From: Linanthus parryae
Lineage: Eukaryota > Streptophyta > Magnoliopsida > Ericales > Polemoniaceae
Length of the DNA stretch: 64,000 nucleotides
NCBI GenBank assembly: GCA_023055425.1
Contig: JALGPY010000035.1
Coordinates: forward strand, 1,045,501-1,109,500
Reading direction: 5' to 3'
The number at the start of each line of letters is the position of its first letter. The first letter of the stretch is position 1. This document shows, in pieces, positions 20,548 through 30,195 of this stretch. The position numbers and the translations under genes were made by a program. Below the pieces are notes generated by a model, which was not told where the DNA came from, ran no database searches, and saw only the letters and a program-made list of their open reading frames with translations.

Positions 20548-20596
20548 GTTTGGTATCAGAGCTCAGTTCGGCGTGGGAGGAAGATCACCATCGACG

Positions 20597-21259
20597 ATGC
20601 CTCGTGGACGTGCTCGTGGTCGTGGGCAGCCTCCGGCTGAAGAAGCCCCCCAGCGAGAACGCAACGTGGAAGACGTGATGTTGATAGAGGATCTGCAACG
20701 GCAGGTCACAGAACTGACACGGCGCTTGGCAGCGCAAGATTTGCAGGAAGACGAAGCCTCAGACGACGCCTCTGTGTCGTCGTTCGAGAACCCCTACCAT
20801 CGTGGACCACGCGTCCGGGAGCACCGCGGTCAGCACGAGAGTCGCGGAGGTCTAGGGTTCAAGGTGGAGTTGCCCAGCTTTGAAGGTACGTTGAAAGCCG
20901 ACGATTTCATCGACTGGCTCAACGAGGTGGATCGCATCTTTGAGTATAAGGAGGTTACGGATCGCGAGAAGGTGAAGCTAGTGGCCATCAAACTGAAGGG
21001 CAGAGCCTCTGCGTGGTGGGAGCAGTTGCGCCGTTCCCGTGAAAGGCAGGGCAAGGCCAAGATCACGGACTGGGAGAAGATGAAGAAGAAGATGAAGGCA
21101 CACTTTCTTCCATTCGGCTACACCCAAACCCTATTTCAGCGACTCCATACGCTGAGGCAGGGCGCCAAATCCGTTGACGGAGAACTTGTTCATCAACAGA
21201 AAGAAGTGTTTCTTCTTTACTACTTCTGTGCAGTTTTTGGGATTTGTGGTGTCTACTGA
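20597..21259 (+). CDS. Truncated gypsy gag, unit 2
   Basis: Translation identical to the unit-1 copy, with the same deletion junction near 21171. Confidence 0.8.
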   Translation: MPRGRARGRGQPPAEEAPQRERNVEDVMLIEDLQRQVTELTRRLAAQDLQEDEASDDASVSSFENPYHRGPRVREHRGQHESRGGLGFKVELPSFEGTLKADDFIDWLNEVDRIFEYKEVTDREKVKLVAIKLKGRASAWWEQLRRSRERQGKAKITDWEKMKKKMKAHFLPFGYTQTLFQRLHTLRQGAKSVDGELVHQQKEVFLLYYFCAVFGICGVY

Positions 21260-23378
21260 TGGTGTTCATGCAGATCCTTCAAAGATTGAAGCGATTGTGG
21301 AATGGCCTAGGCCAAGGACGCTGCACGACATTCGCAGTTTCCATGGTTTGGCATCTTTTTATCGCAGGTTCATCAGAAACTTTAGCGCCTTGATTGCCCC
21401 CATCACCGAGTGTCTCAAGGGGCGTGATTTTCAGTGGTCTGATGAAGCAGAGTGCAGTTTTCAGGAAGTGAAGAAGAGGATGACTGAAGCACCAGTTCTA
21501 GCACTTCCCGATTTTGATAAAGTGTTTGAGGTTAATTGTGATGCATCGGGCATAGGCATTGGAGGTGTTCTTAGCCAGTCAGGGCGTCCGGTTGCATTCT
21601 TCAGTGAAAAGTTGTCAGGGTCCAAGAAGAATTACTCCACTTACGATCTGGAGTTCTACGCCATAGTTCAGTCTCTGAAGCATTGGCGCCATTACTTAAT
21701 ACAGAAGGAGTTTATTCTGTTCACTGATCATGAAGCCCTGAAGTACATCAACGGACAACACAAGCTTAGTCGGCGGCATGCCAAGTGGGTGGCGTACTTG
21801 CAGGAATTCACTTTCGCACTGAAGCACCAAGCGGGAAGTTTGAACCGCGTGGCAGATGCTTTGAGTCGTCGCAACGTGTTTCTCTCCACCATGAGCAGCC
21901 GTGTAGCTGGATTTGAGGCGTTCGCAGACATGTATGAGTCTGATCCTTCGTTTGGGAAGGTATTTATGGAGGTAACTTCTGGTCAGCGCCATGATTTTAT
22001 TGTTCACAATGGTTATCTGTTTCGGGGGCATCGGTTGTGTGTTCCAGACTGTTCCTTGCGGCATCAGATTATCAGTGAGCTCCACAATGAAGGACACTTT
22101 GGCCGAGACAAGACGTTGGCTCTTGTATCTGCTGACTTTTACTGGCCAAAGTTGAGTAGTGACGTGGCCCATTATGTGGATCGATGCTATGTTTGCCAGC
22201 GTTCGAAGGGAGTTCTCACTAATGCAGGTCTTTATACTCCATTACCTGTCCCTGAAGCTCCTTGGTTTGATGTTAGCATGGATTTTGTGCTTGGCTTACC
22301 CCGCACACAAAGAGCGGCAGATTCTGTTCTTGTAGTTGTTGACAGGTTTTCCAAGATGGCACATTTTGTACCATGCAGGAAGACTATGGATGCTGTGCGG
22401 ATTGCTCACCTTTATTTCAGGGAGATTGTGCGGTTGCATGGAGTTCCTCGTTCCATCACCTCAGACCGTGACACGAAGTTCATGAGCCAATTCTGGAAGA
22501 GTCTGTGGGAGAAGCTGGGAACTCAATTGAACTTCAGTAGTGCCTATCATCCTCAGACAGATGGTCAGACCGAAGTGGTGAATCGCAGTTTGGGCAACCT
22601 TCTCCGATGTTTGGCAGGATCTAAACCGAAGCAGTGGGATTTATCACTTCCTCAAGCAGAGTTTGCCTACAACAGATCGACGAGCAAGACCACTGGCTTG
22701 AGTCCATTTCAGGTTGTCAATGGTCAAAATCCATCAGGTGTGTTGGACTTAGCCCCTATTCCGCGTGTGGGCCGCATTCATCCTAAGGCCGAGGAGATGG
22801 CACAACACTTGAGAGGTATTCATGACCAGGTGAAGAGCAAGATTGAGGAGAATAACAGCAAGTACAAGGCTCGGGTGGACAAGCATCGTCGTCAGGTACT
22901 ATTTGATGTTGGTGATTTTGTATGGGCTGTATTGACTCGTGATCGTTTCCCTGTTGGCGAGTACAATAAGCTCAAGGATCGGAAGATTGGGCCTTGTGAG
23001 ATCGTGCAGAAGATCAATGATAATGCTTACAGGTTGAGGCTTCCCAGTCACCTGAAGACCTCGGACGTGTTCAATGTGAAGCATCTCACTCCTTGCTTTG
23101 TGGATTCTGAAGACATTGCTGTGAACTCGAGGACGAGTTCTTTCCAACCCGGGGAGACTGATGCAGGAGCAGACGATCCAGATGAAGCTGAACTGTCAGA
23201 TGCGACTAATTTGGCTATTCTCTACCATGAAATGGAAGATAAGCACAAGGGACGGAGGAAATTGCAGCTTTTGGTGTCGCCGCACTGTTCGGGCCGTAAC
23301 TTTGGCTACGGGTATCAGAATGACGCGAGCCACCCCAATTCGGAAAGCTCTCGACAAGACGCACGACGTCCCGATTGA
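21174..23378 (+). CDS. 5'-truncated gypsy pol (RNase H, integrase), unit 2
   Basis: 734 codons identical to the unit-1 copy, with all RNase H and integrase active-site residues retained. Confidence 0.85.
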   Translation: MTENLFINRKKCFFFTTSVQFLGFVVSTDGVHADPSKIEAIVEWPRPRTLHDIRSFHGLASFYRRFIRNFSALIAPITECLKGRDFQWSDEAECSFQEVKKRMTEAPVLALPDFDKVFEVNCDASGIGIGGVLSQSGRPVAFFSEKLSGSKKNYSTYDLEFYAIVQSLKHWRHYLIQKEFILFTDHEALKYINGQHKLSRRHAKWVAYLQEFTFALKHQAGSLNRVADALSRRNVFLSTMSSRVAGFEAFADMYESDPSFGKVFMEVTSGQRHDFIVHNGYLFRGHRLCVPDCSLRHQIISELHNEGHFGRDKTLALVSADFYWPKLSSDVAHYVDRCYVCQRSKGVLTNAGLYTPLPVPEAPWFDVSMDFVLGLPRTQRAADSVLVVVDRFSKMAHFVPCRKTMDAVRIAHLYFREIVRLHGVPRSITSDRDTKFMSQFWKSLWEKLGTQLNFSSAYHPQTDGQTEVVNRSLGNLLRCLAGSKPKQWDLSLPQAEFAYNRSTSKTTGLSPFQVVNGQNPSGVLDLAPIPRVGRIHPKAEEMAQHLRGIHDQVKSKIEENNSKYKARVDKHRRQVLFDVGDFVWAVLTRDRFPVGEYNKLKDRKIGPCEIVQKINDNAYRLRLPSHLKTSDVFNVKHLTPCFVDSEDIAVNSRTSSFQPGETDAGADDPDEAELSDATNLAILYHEMEDKHKGRRKLQLLVSPHCSGRNFGYGYQNDASHPNSESSRQDARRPD

Positions 23379-23755
23379 GCTACGCTCCATCGGGGTCCAT
23401 CTTCATCCTCAAATTCCGCTGTTTGACCCTTCAAACGAGCGTTTTTAGTTATTTTTTACTATTTTTGGTAACATTTCTATTGCTTATTAGGACCTCAGTT
23501 TGAAACCGTTTTGGGTCAAACTTTCACGTACGTGTTTCTTTCAATAAGGCCAAACTGTTGGGCCAATTTCGGGATTTTGCCATTTTTGGCATATTTTATG
23601 ATTTCAGCTATATATGCCCGGCTTGTGGGCAGAATTGAGCAGTTTTGAGTTATTGATATTTTCTTCGAACCCTAGAGAGCCTCTCTACTGGTTTATGCCC
23701 TTTTATTCGTTGTTCTGCTGCGTTTGATCCCTCGCCTCGATTCAATTCGGCGTCA
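23159..23755 (+). repeat. LTR-A copy 3
   Basis: Same ends and length as copy 1; shared by units 2 and 3. Confidence 0.9.
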
Positions 23756-23803
23756 GGTTGGTATCAGAGCAAGTTCGACTTGGGAGGAAGATCATCATCA
23801 ACG

Positions 23804-24673
23804 ATGGTGCGTGGACGTCCTGGCGGCTGCGGGCAGGTTCCGGCTGAGGAAGCCCCCCAACGGAGACGTAACGTCCAAGACGTTATGATGATACAAGATT
23901 TGCAAAGGCAAATTGCAGACCTAACCCATAGCCTTGCGGTGCGGTATTTGCAGCAGCAAGTTGCAGATTTAACTCGACACTTAGCGGCACGGGAATTGAA
24001 GGATTGCAAGGCCTTTGATCATGACTCGCAGCCCGCGCTCGAGATCCGCTACGACGGTGATTCCGGTGGTTGGAACGAGCGTTATGGAGGAGCGAGTTTG
24101 AAGACTGACGTGTCAGATTATTCCGGTACGTTAGTAGTTGAACATATTTATGGTGATGCAATATTTTATAAGCGTGTTTCAAGTTCAATCGATCGTTATG
24201 TGGACTGGAATAAACCACCAGTTTATGATGACTACGAAGATGATGAGGAAGAGTTGATTGTGGAAGATGACAAGTATACCTCGGATGTGCCGATTCGTTG
24301 TGAGGTAATTTTAGATTCGTATCCATTAATTTCTCAATCAATTACTTCTTATCAAGTTGAAGAAGAAGATGGAGTTGAAGAGGTTAGAGTTGAATTAGAT
24401 AAGCCGCCTTCGTCTTATTGTGATCCATTCTTGGTGGTGCGTTTTGATCAAGTGCCTATGTTGAACTCGAGGGCGAGTTCTTTTGAAGAGGGGGTGACTG
24501 ATGCAGGAGAAAAATGGACAATTAATTCGTCAAATTCAGAAAAGCTGTTTCAGTCAAAACGCAGAATCAGGGGCAGAATTGAAGGGTGTCGGATTCGCGC
24601 AAAATCATACATTATTTTGAGTGGAAACGACGTTCTAAACAGAATCCGTGATAAATCACGGGCACCACCCTGA
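23804..24673 (+). CDS. Short gag-like ORF, unit 3
   Basis: Translation identical to unit 1. Confidence 0.6.
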   Translation: MVRGRPGGCGQVPAEEAPQRRRNVQDVMMIQDLQRQIADLTHSLAVRYLQQQVADLTRHLAARELKDCKAFDHDSQPALEIRYDGDSGGWNERYGGASLKTDVSDYSGTLVVEHIYGDAIFYKRVSSSIDRYVDWNKPPVYDDYEDDEEELIVEDDKYTSDVPIRCEVILDSYPLISQSITSYQVEEEDGVEEVRVELDKPPSSYCDPFLVVRFDQVPMLNSRASSFEEGVTDAGEKWTINSSNSEKLFQSKRRIRGRIEGCRIRAKSYIILSGNDVLNRIRDKSRAPP

Positions 24674-25015
24674 TTTGGTCAAATTCGGTCATTTAGAGGT
24701 CCAAATCAGCGTTTTTTCATTTTTGGTAATATTTATTTCACTAATTAGGAGGTCAAATAAAACCCGATTTGGGTGAATCTTTTTGCTGAGTCTTTATTTT
24801 GTTTAGGACTTTAATTTAGAATTGTTTTTGAGATTTTTTCTATTTTTAGCAAAATTATATTTTTTAGCTATTTATACCCGGCTTGTGGGTAAATTTCAGC
24901 AGACTTTGATTATTGAAATTATTCAGAACTCTAGAGAGCTTCGTGCCCTAGTTCTTTACCCTTTTCTTTGTTGATTCCGCTGTGTACCCACGCTCGGTGA
25001 TTTTACCCGGCGTCA
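24499..25015 (+). repeat. LTR-B copy 3
   Basis: Same ends, length and neighbours as LTR-B copy 1. Confidence 0.85.
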
Positions 25016-25064
25016 GTTTGGTATCAGAGCTCAGTTCGGCGTGGGAGGAAGATCACCATCGACG

Positions 25065-25727
25065 ATGCCTCGTGGACGTGCTCGTGGTCGTGGGCAGCCT
25101 CCGGCTGAAGAAGCCCCCCAGCGAGAACGCAACGTGGAAGACGTGATGTTGATAGAGGATCTGCAACGGCAGGTCACAGAACTGACACGGCGCTTGGCAG
25201 CGCAAGATTTGCAGGAAGACGAAGCCTCAGACGACGCCTCTGTGTCGTCGTTCGAGAACCCCTACCATCGTGGACCACGCGTCCGGGAGCACCGCGGTCA
25301 GCACGAGAGTCGCGGAGGTCTAGGGTTCAAGGTGGAGTTGCCCAGCTTTGAAGGTACGTTGAAAGCCGACGATTTCATCGACTGGCTCAACGAGGTGGAT
25401 CGCATCTTTGAGTATAAGGAGGTTACGGATCGCGAGAAGGTGAAGCTAGTGGCCATCAAACTGAAGGGCAGAGCCTCTGCGTGGTGGGAGCAGTTGCGCC
25501 GTTCCCGTGAAAGGCAGGGCAAGGCCAAGATCACGGACTGGGAGAAGATGAAGAAGAAGATGAAGGCACACTTTCTTCCATTCGGCTACACCCAAACCCT
25601 ATTTCAGCGACTCCATACGCTGAGGCAGGGCGCCAAATCCGTTGACGGAGAACTTGTTCATCAACAGAAAGAAGTGTTTCTTCTTTACTACTTCTGTGCA
25701 GTTTTTGGGATTTGTGGTGTCTACTGA
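25065..25727 (+). CDS. Truncated gypsy gag, unit 3
   Basis: Translation identical to unit 1, same junction. Confidence 0.8.
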   Translation: MPRGRARGRGQPPAEEAPQRERNVEDVMLIEDLQRQVTELTRRLAAQDLQEDEASDDASVSSFENPYHRGPRVREHRGQHESRGGLGFKVELPSFEGTLKADDFIDWLNEVDRIFEYKEVTDREKVKLVAIKLKGRASAWWEQLRRSRERQGKAKITDWEKMKKKMKAHFLPFGYTQTLFQRLHTLRQGAKSVDGELVHQQKEVFLLYYFCAVFGICGVY

Positions 25728-27846
25728 TGGTGTTCATGCAGATCCTTCAAAGATTGAAGCGATTGTGGAATGGCCTAGGCCAAGGACGCTGCACGACATT
25801 CGCAGTTTCCATGGTTTGGCATCTTTTTATCGCAGGTTCATCAGAAACTTTAGCGCCTTGATTGCCCCCATCACCGAGTGTCTCAAGGGGCGTGATTTTC
25901 AGTGGTCTGATGAAGCAGAGTGCAGTTTTCAGGAAGTGAAGAAGAGGATGACTGAAGCACCAGTTCTAGCACTTCCCGATTTTGATAAAGTGTTTGAGGT
26001 TAATTGTGATGCATCGGGCATAGGCATTGGAGGTGTTCTTAGCCAGTCAGGGCGTCCGGTTGCATTCTTCAGTGAAAAGTTGTCAGGGTCCAAGAAGAAT
26101 TACTCCACTTACGATCTGGAGTTCTACGCCATAGTTCAGTCTCTGAAGCATTGGCGCCATTACTTAATACAGAAGGAGTTTATTCTGTTCACTGATCATG
26201 AAGCCCTGAAGTACATCAACGGACAACACAAGCTTAGTCGGCGGCATGCCAAGTGGGTGGCGTACTTGCAGGAATTCACTTTCGCACTGAAGCACCAAGC
26301 GGGAAGTTTGAACCGCGTGGCAGATGCTTTGAGTCGTCGCAACGTGTTTCTCTCCACCATGAGCAGCCGTGTAGCTGGATTTGAGGCGTTCGCAGACATG
26401 TATGAGTCTGATCCTTCGTTTGGGAAGGTATTTATGGAGGTAACTTCTGGTCAGCGCCATGATTTTATTGTTCACAATGGTTATCTGTTTCGGGGGCATC
26501 GGTTGTGTGTTCCAGACTGTTCCTTGCGGCATCAGATTATCAGTGAGCTCCACAATGAAGGACACTTTGGCCGAGACAAGACGTTGGCTCTTGTATCTGC
26601 TGACTTTTACTGGCCAAAGTTGAGTAGTGACGTGGCCCATTATGTGGATCGATGCTATGTTTGCCAGCGTTCGAAGGGAGTTCTCACTAATGCAGGTCTT
26701 TATACTCCATTACCTGTCCCTGAAGCTCCTTGGTTTGATGTTAGCATGGATTTTGTGCTTGGCTTACCCCGCACACAAAGAGCGGCAGATTCTGTTCTTG
26801 TAGTTGTTGACAGGTTTTCCAAGATGGCACATTTTGTACCATGCAGGAAGACTATGGATGCTGTGCGGATTGCTCACCTTTATTTCAGGGAGATTGTGCG
26901 GTTGCATGGAGTTCCTCGTTCCATCACCTCAGACCGTGACACGAAGTTCATGAGCCAATTCTGGAAGAGTCTGTGGGAGAAGCTGGGAACTCAATTGAAC
27001 TTCAGTAGTGCCTATCATCCTCAGACAGATGGTCAGACCGAAGTGGTGAATCGCAGTTTGGGCAACCTTCTCCGATGTTTGGCAGGATCTAAACCGAAGC
27101 AGTGGGATTTATCACTTCCTCAAGCAGAGTTTGCCTACAACAGATCGACGAGCAAGACCACTGGCTTGAGTCCATTTCAGGTTGTCAATGGTCAAAATCC
27201 ATCAGGTGTGTTGGACTTAGCCCCTATTCCGCGTGTGGGCCGCATTCATCCTAAGGCCGAGGAGATGGCACAACACTTGAGAGGTATTCATGACCAGGTG
27301 AAGAGCAAGATTGAGGAGAATAACAGCAAGTACAAGGCTCGGGTGGACAAGCATCGTCGTCAGGTACTATTTGATGTTGGTGATTTTGTATGGGCTGTAT
27401 TGACTCGTGATCGTTTCCCTGTTGGCGAGTACAATAAGCTCAAGGATCGGAAGATTGGGCCTTGTGAGATCGTGCAGAAGATCAATGATAATGCTTACAG
27501 GTTGAGGCTTCCCAGTCACCTGAAGACCTCGGACGTGTTCAATGTGAAGCATCTCACTCCTTGCTTTGTGGATTCTGAAGACATTGCTGTGAACTCGAGG
27601 ACGAGTTCTTTCCAACCCGGGGAGACTGATGCAGGAGCAGACGATCCAGATGAAGCTGAACTGTCAGATGCGACTAATTTGGCTATTCTCTACCATGAAA
27701 TGGAAGATAAGCACAAGGGACGGAGGAAATTGCAGCTTTTGGTGTCGCCGCACTGTTCGGGCCGTAACTTTGGCTACGGGTATCAGAATGACGCGAGCCA
27801 CCCCAATTCGGAAAGCTCTCGACAAGACGCACGACGTCCCGATTGA
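25642..27846 (+). CDS. 5'-truncated gypsy pol (RNase H, integrase), unit 3
   Basis: 734 codons identical to the unit-1 copy. Confidence 0.85.
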   Translation: MTENLFINRKKCFFFTTSVQFLGFVVSTDGVHADPSKIEAIVEWPRPRTLHDIRSFHGLASFYRRFIRNFSALIAPITECLKGRDFQWSDEAECSFQEVKKRMTEAPVLALPDFDKVFEVNCDASGIGIGGVLSQSGRPVAFFSEKLSGSKKNYSTYDLEFYAIVQSLKHWRHYLIQKEFILFTDHEALKYINGQHKLSRRHAKWVAYLQEFTFALKHQAGSLNRVADALSRRNVFLSTMSSRVAGFEAFADMYESDPSFGKVFMEVTSGQRHDFIVHNGYLFRGHRLCVPDCSLRHQIISELHNEGHFGRDKTLALVSADFYWPKLSSDVAHYVDRCYVCQRSKGVLTNAGLYTPLPVPEAPWFDVSMDFVLGLPRTQRAADSVLVVVDRFSKMAHFVPCRKTMDAVRIAHLYFREIVRLHGVPRSITSDRDTKFMSQFWKSLWEKLGTQLNFSSAYHPQTDGQTEVVNRSLGNLLRCLAGSKPKQWDLSLPQAEFAYNRSTSKTTGLSPFQVVNGQNPSGVLDLAPIPRVGRIHPKAEEMAQHLRGIHDQVKSKIEENNSKYKARVDKHRRQVLFDVGDFVWAVLTRDRFPVGEYNKLKDRKIGPCEIVQKINDNAYRLRLPSHLKTSDVFNVKHLTPCFVDSEDIAVNSRTSSFQPGETDAGADDPDEAELSDATNLAILYHEMEDKHKGRRKLQLLVSPHCSGRNFGYGYQNDASHPNSESSRQDARRPD

Positions 27847-28223
27847 GCTACGCTCCATCGGGGTCCATCTTCATCCTCAAATTCCGCTGTTTGACCCTTC
27901 AAACGAGCGTTTTTAGTTATTTTTTACTATTTTTGGTAACATTTCTATTGCTTATTAGGACCTCAGTTTGAAACCGTTTTGGGTCAAACTTTCACGTACG
28001 TGTTTCTTTCAATAAGGCCAAACTGTTGGGCCAATTTCGGGATTTTGCCATTTTTGGCATATTTTATGATTTCAGCTATATATGCCCGGCTTGTGGGCAG
28101 AATTGAGCAGTTTTGAGTTATTGATATTTTCTTCGAACCCTAGAGAGCCTCTCTACTGGTTTATGCCCTTTTATTCGTTGTTCTGCTGCGTTTGATCCCT
28201 CGCCTCGATTCAATTCGGCGTCA
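27627..28223 (+). repeat. LTR-A copy 4
   Basis: Same ends and length as copy 1; shared by units 3 and 4. Confidence 0.9.
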
Positions 28224-28271
28224 GGTTGGTATCAGAGCAAGTTCGACTTGGGAGGAAGATCATCATCAACG

Positions 28272-29141
28272 ATGGTGCGTGGACGTCCTGGCGGCTGCGG
28301 GCAGGTTCCGGCTGAGGAAGCCCCCCAACGGAGACGTAACGTCCAAGACGTTATGATGATACAAGATTTGCAAAGGCAAATTGCAGACCTAACCCATAGC
28401 CTTGCGGTGCGGTATTTGCAGCAGCAAGTTGCAGATTTAACTCGACACTTAGCGGCACGGGAATTGAAGGATTGCAAGGCCTTTGATCATGACTCGCAGC
28501 CCGCGCTCGAGATCCGCTACGACGGTGATTCCGGTGGTTGGAACGAGCGTTATGGAGGAGCGAGTTTGAAGACTGACGTGTCAGATTATTCCGGTACGTT
28601 AGTAGTTGAACATATTTATGGTGATGCAATATTTTATAAGCGTGTTTCAAGTTCAATCGATCGTTATGTGGACTGGAATAAACCACCAGTTTATGATGAC
28701 TACGAAGATGATGAGGAAGAGTTGATTGTGGAAGATGACAAGTATACCTCGGATGTGCCGATTCGTTGTGAGGTAATTTTAGATTCGTATCCATTAATTT
28801 CTCAATCAATTACTTCTTATCAAGTTGAAGAAGAAGATGGAGTTGAAGAGGTTAGAGTTGAATTAGATAAGCCGCCTTCGTCTTATTGTGATCCATTCTT
28901 GGTGGTGCGTTTTGATCAAGTGCCTATGTTGAACTCGAGGGCGAGTTCTTTTGAAGAGGGGGTGACTGATGCAGGAGAAAAATGGACAATTAATTCGTCA
29001 AATTCAGAAAAGCTGTTTCAGTCAAAACGCAGAATCAGGGGCAGAATTGAAGGGTGTCGGATTCGCGCAAAATCATACATTATTTTGAGTGGAAACGACG
29101 TTCTAAACAGAATCCGTGATAAATCACGGGCACCACCCTGA
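28272..29141 (+). CDS. Short gag-like ORF, unit 4
   Basis: Translation identical to unit 1. Confidence 0.6.
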   Translation: MVRGRPGGCGQVPAEEAPQRRRNVQDVMMIQDLQRQIADLTHSLAVRYLQQQVADLTRHLAARELKDCKAFDHDSQPALEIRYDGDSGGWNERYGGASLKTDVSDYSGTLVVEHIYGDAIFYKRVSSSIDRYVDWNKPPVYDDYEDDEEELIVEDDKYTSDVPIRCEVILDSYPLISQSITSYQVEEEDGVEEVRVELDKPPSSYCDPFLVVRFDQVPMLNSRASSFEEGVTDAGEKWTINSSNSEKLFQSKRRIRGRIEGCRIRAKSYIILSGNDVLNRIRDKSRAPP

Positions 29142-29483
29142 TTTGGTCAAATTCGGTCATTTAGAGGTCCAAATCAGCGTTTTTTCATTTTTGGTAATAT
29201 TTATTTCACTAATTAGGAGGTCAAATAAAACCCGATTTGGGTGAATCTTTTTGCTGAGTCTTTATTTTGTTTAGGACTTTAATTTAGAATTGTTTTTGAG
29301 ATTTTTTCTATTTTTAGCAAAATTATATTTTTTAGCTATTTATACCCGGCTTGTGGGTAAATTTCAGCAGACTTTGATTATTGAAATTATTCAGAACTCT
29401 AGAGAGCTTCGTGCCCTAGTTCTTTACCCTTTTCTTTGTTGATTCCGCTGTGTACCCACGCTCGGTGATTTTACCCGGCGTCA
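28967..29483 (+). repeat. LTR-B copy 4
   Basis: Same ends, length and neighbours as LTR-B copy 1. Confidence 0.85.
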
Positions 29484-29532
29484 GTTTGGTATCAGAGCTC
29501 AGTTCGGCGTGGGAGGAAGATCACCATCGACG

Positions 29533-30195
29533 ATGCCTCGTGGACGTGCTCGTGGTCGTGGGCAGCCTCCGGCTGAAGAAGCCCCCCAGCGAGAACGCAA
29601 CGTGGAAGACGTGATGTTGATAGAGGATCTGCAACGGCAGGTCACAGAACTGACACGGCGCTTGGCAGCGCAAGATTTGCAGGAAGACGAAGCCTCAGAC
29701 GACGCCTCTGTGTCGTCGTTCGAGAACCCCTACCATCGTGGACCACGCGTCCGGGAGCACCGCGGTCAGCACGAGAGTCGCGGAGGTCTAGGGTTCAAGG
29801 TGGAGTTGCCCAGCTTTGAAGGTACGTTGAAAGCCGACGATTTCATCGACTGGCTCAACGAGGTGGATCGCATCTTTGAGTATAAGGAGGTTACGGATCG
29901 CGAGAAGGTGAAGCTAGTGGCCATCAAACTGAAGGGCAGAGCCTCTGCGTGGTGGGAGCAGTTGCGCCGTTCCCGTGAAAGGCAGGGCAAGGCCAAGATC
30001 ACGGACTGGGAGAAGATGAAGAAGAAGATGAAGGCACACTTTCTTCCATTCGGCTACACCCAAACCCTATTTCAGCGACTCCATACGCTGAGGCAGGGCG
30101 CCAAATCCGTTGACGGAGAACTTGTTCATCAACAGAAAGAAGTGTTTCTTCTTTACTACTTCTGTGCAGTTTTTGGGATTTGTGGTGTCTACTGA
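29533..30195 (+). CDS. Truncated gypsy gag, unit 4
   Basis: Translation identical to unit 1, same junction. Confidence 0.8.
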   Translation: MPRGRARGRGQPPAEEAPQRERNVEDVMLIEDLQRQVTELTRRLAAQDLQEDEASDDASVSSFENPYHRGPRVREHRGQHESRGGLGFKVELPSFEGTLKADDFIDWLNEVDRIFEYKEVTDREKVKLVAIKLKGRASAWWEQLRRSRERQGKAKITDWEKMKKKMKAHFLPFGYTQTLFQRLHTLRQGAKSVDGELVHQQKEVFLLYYFCAVFGICGVY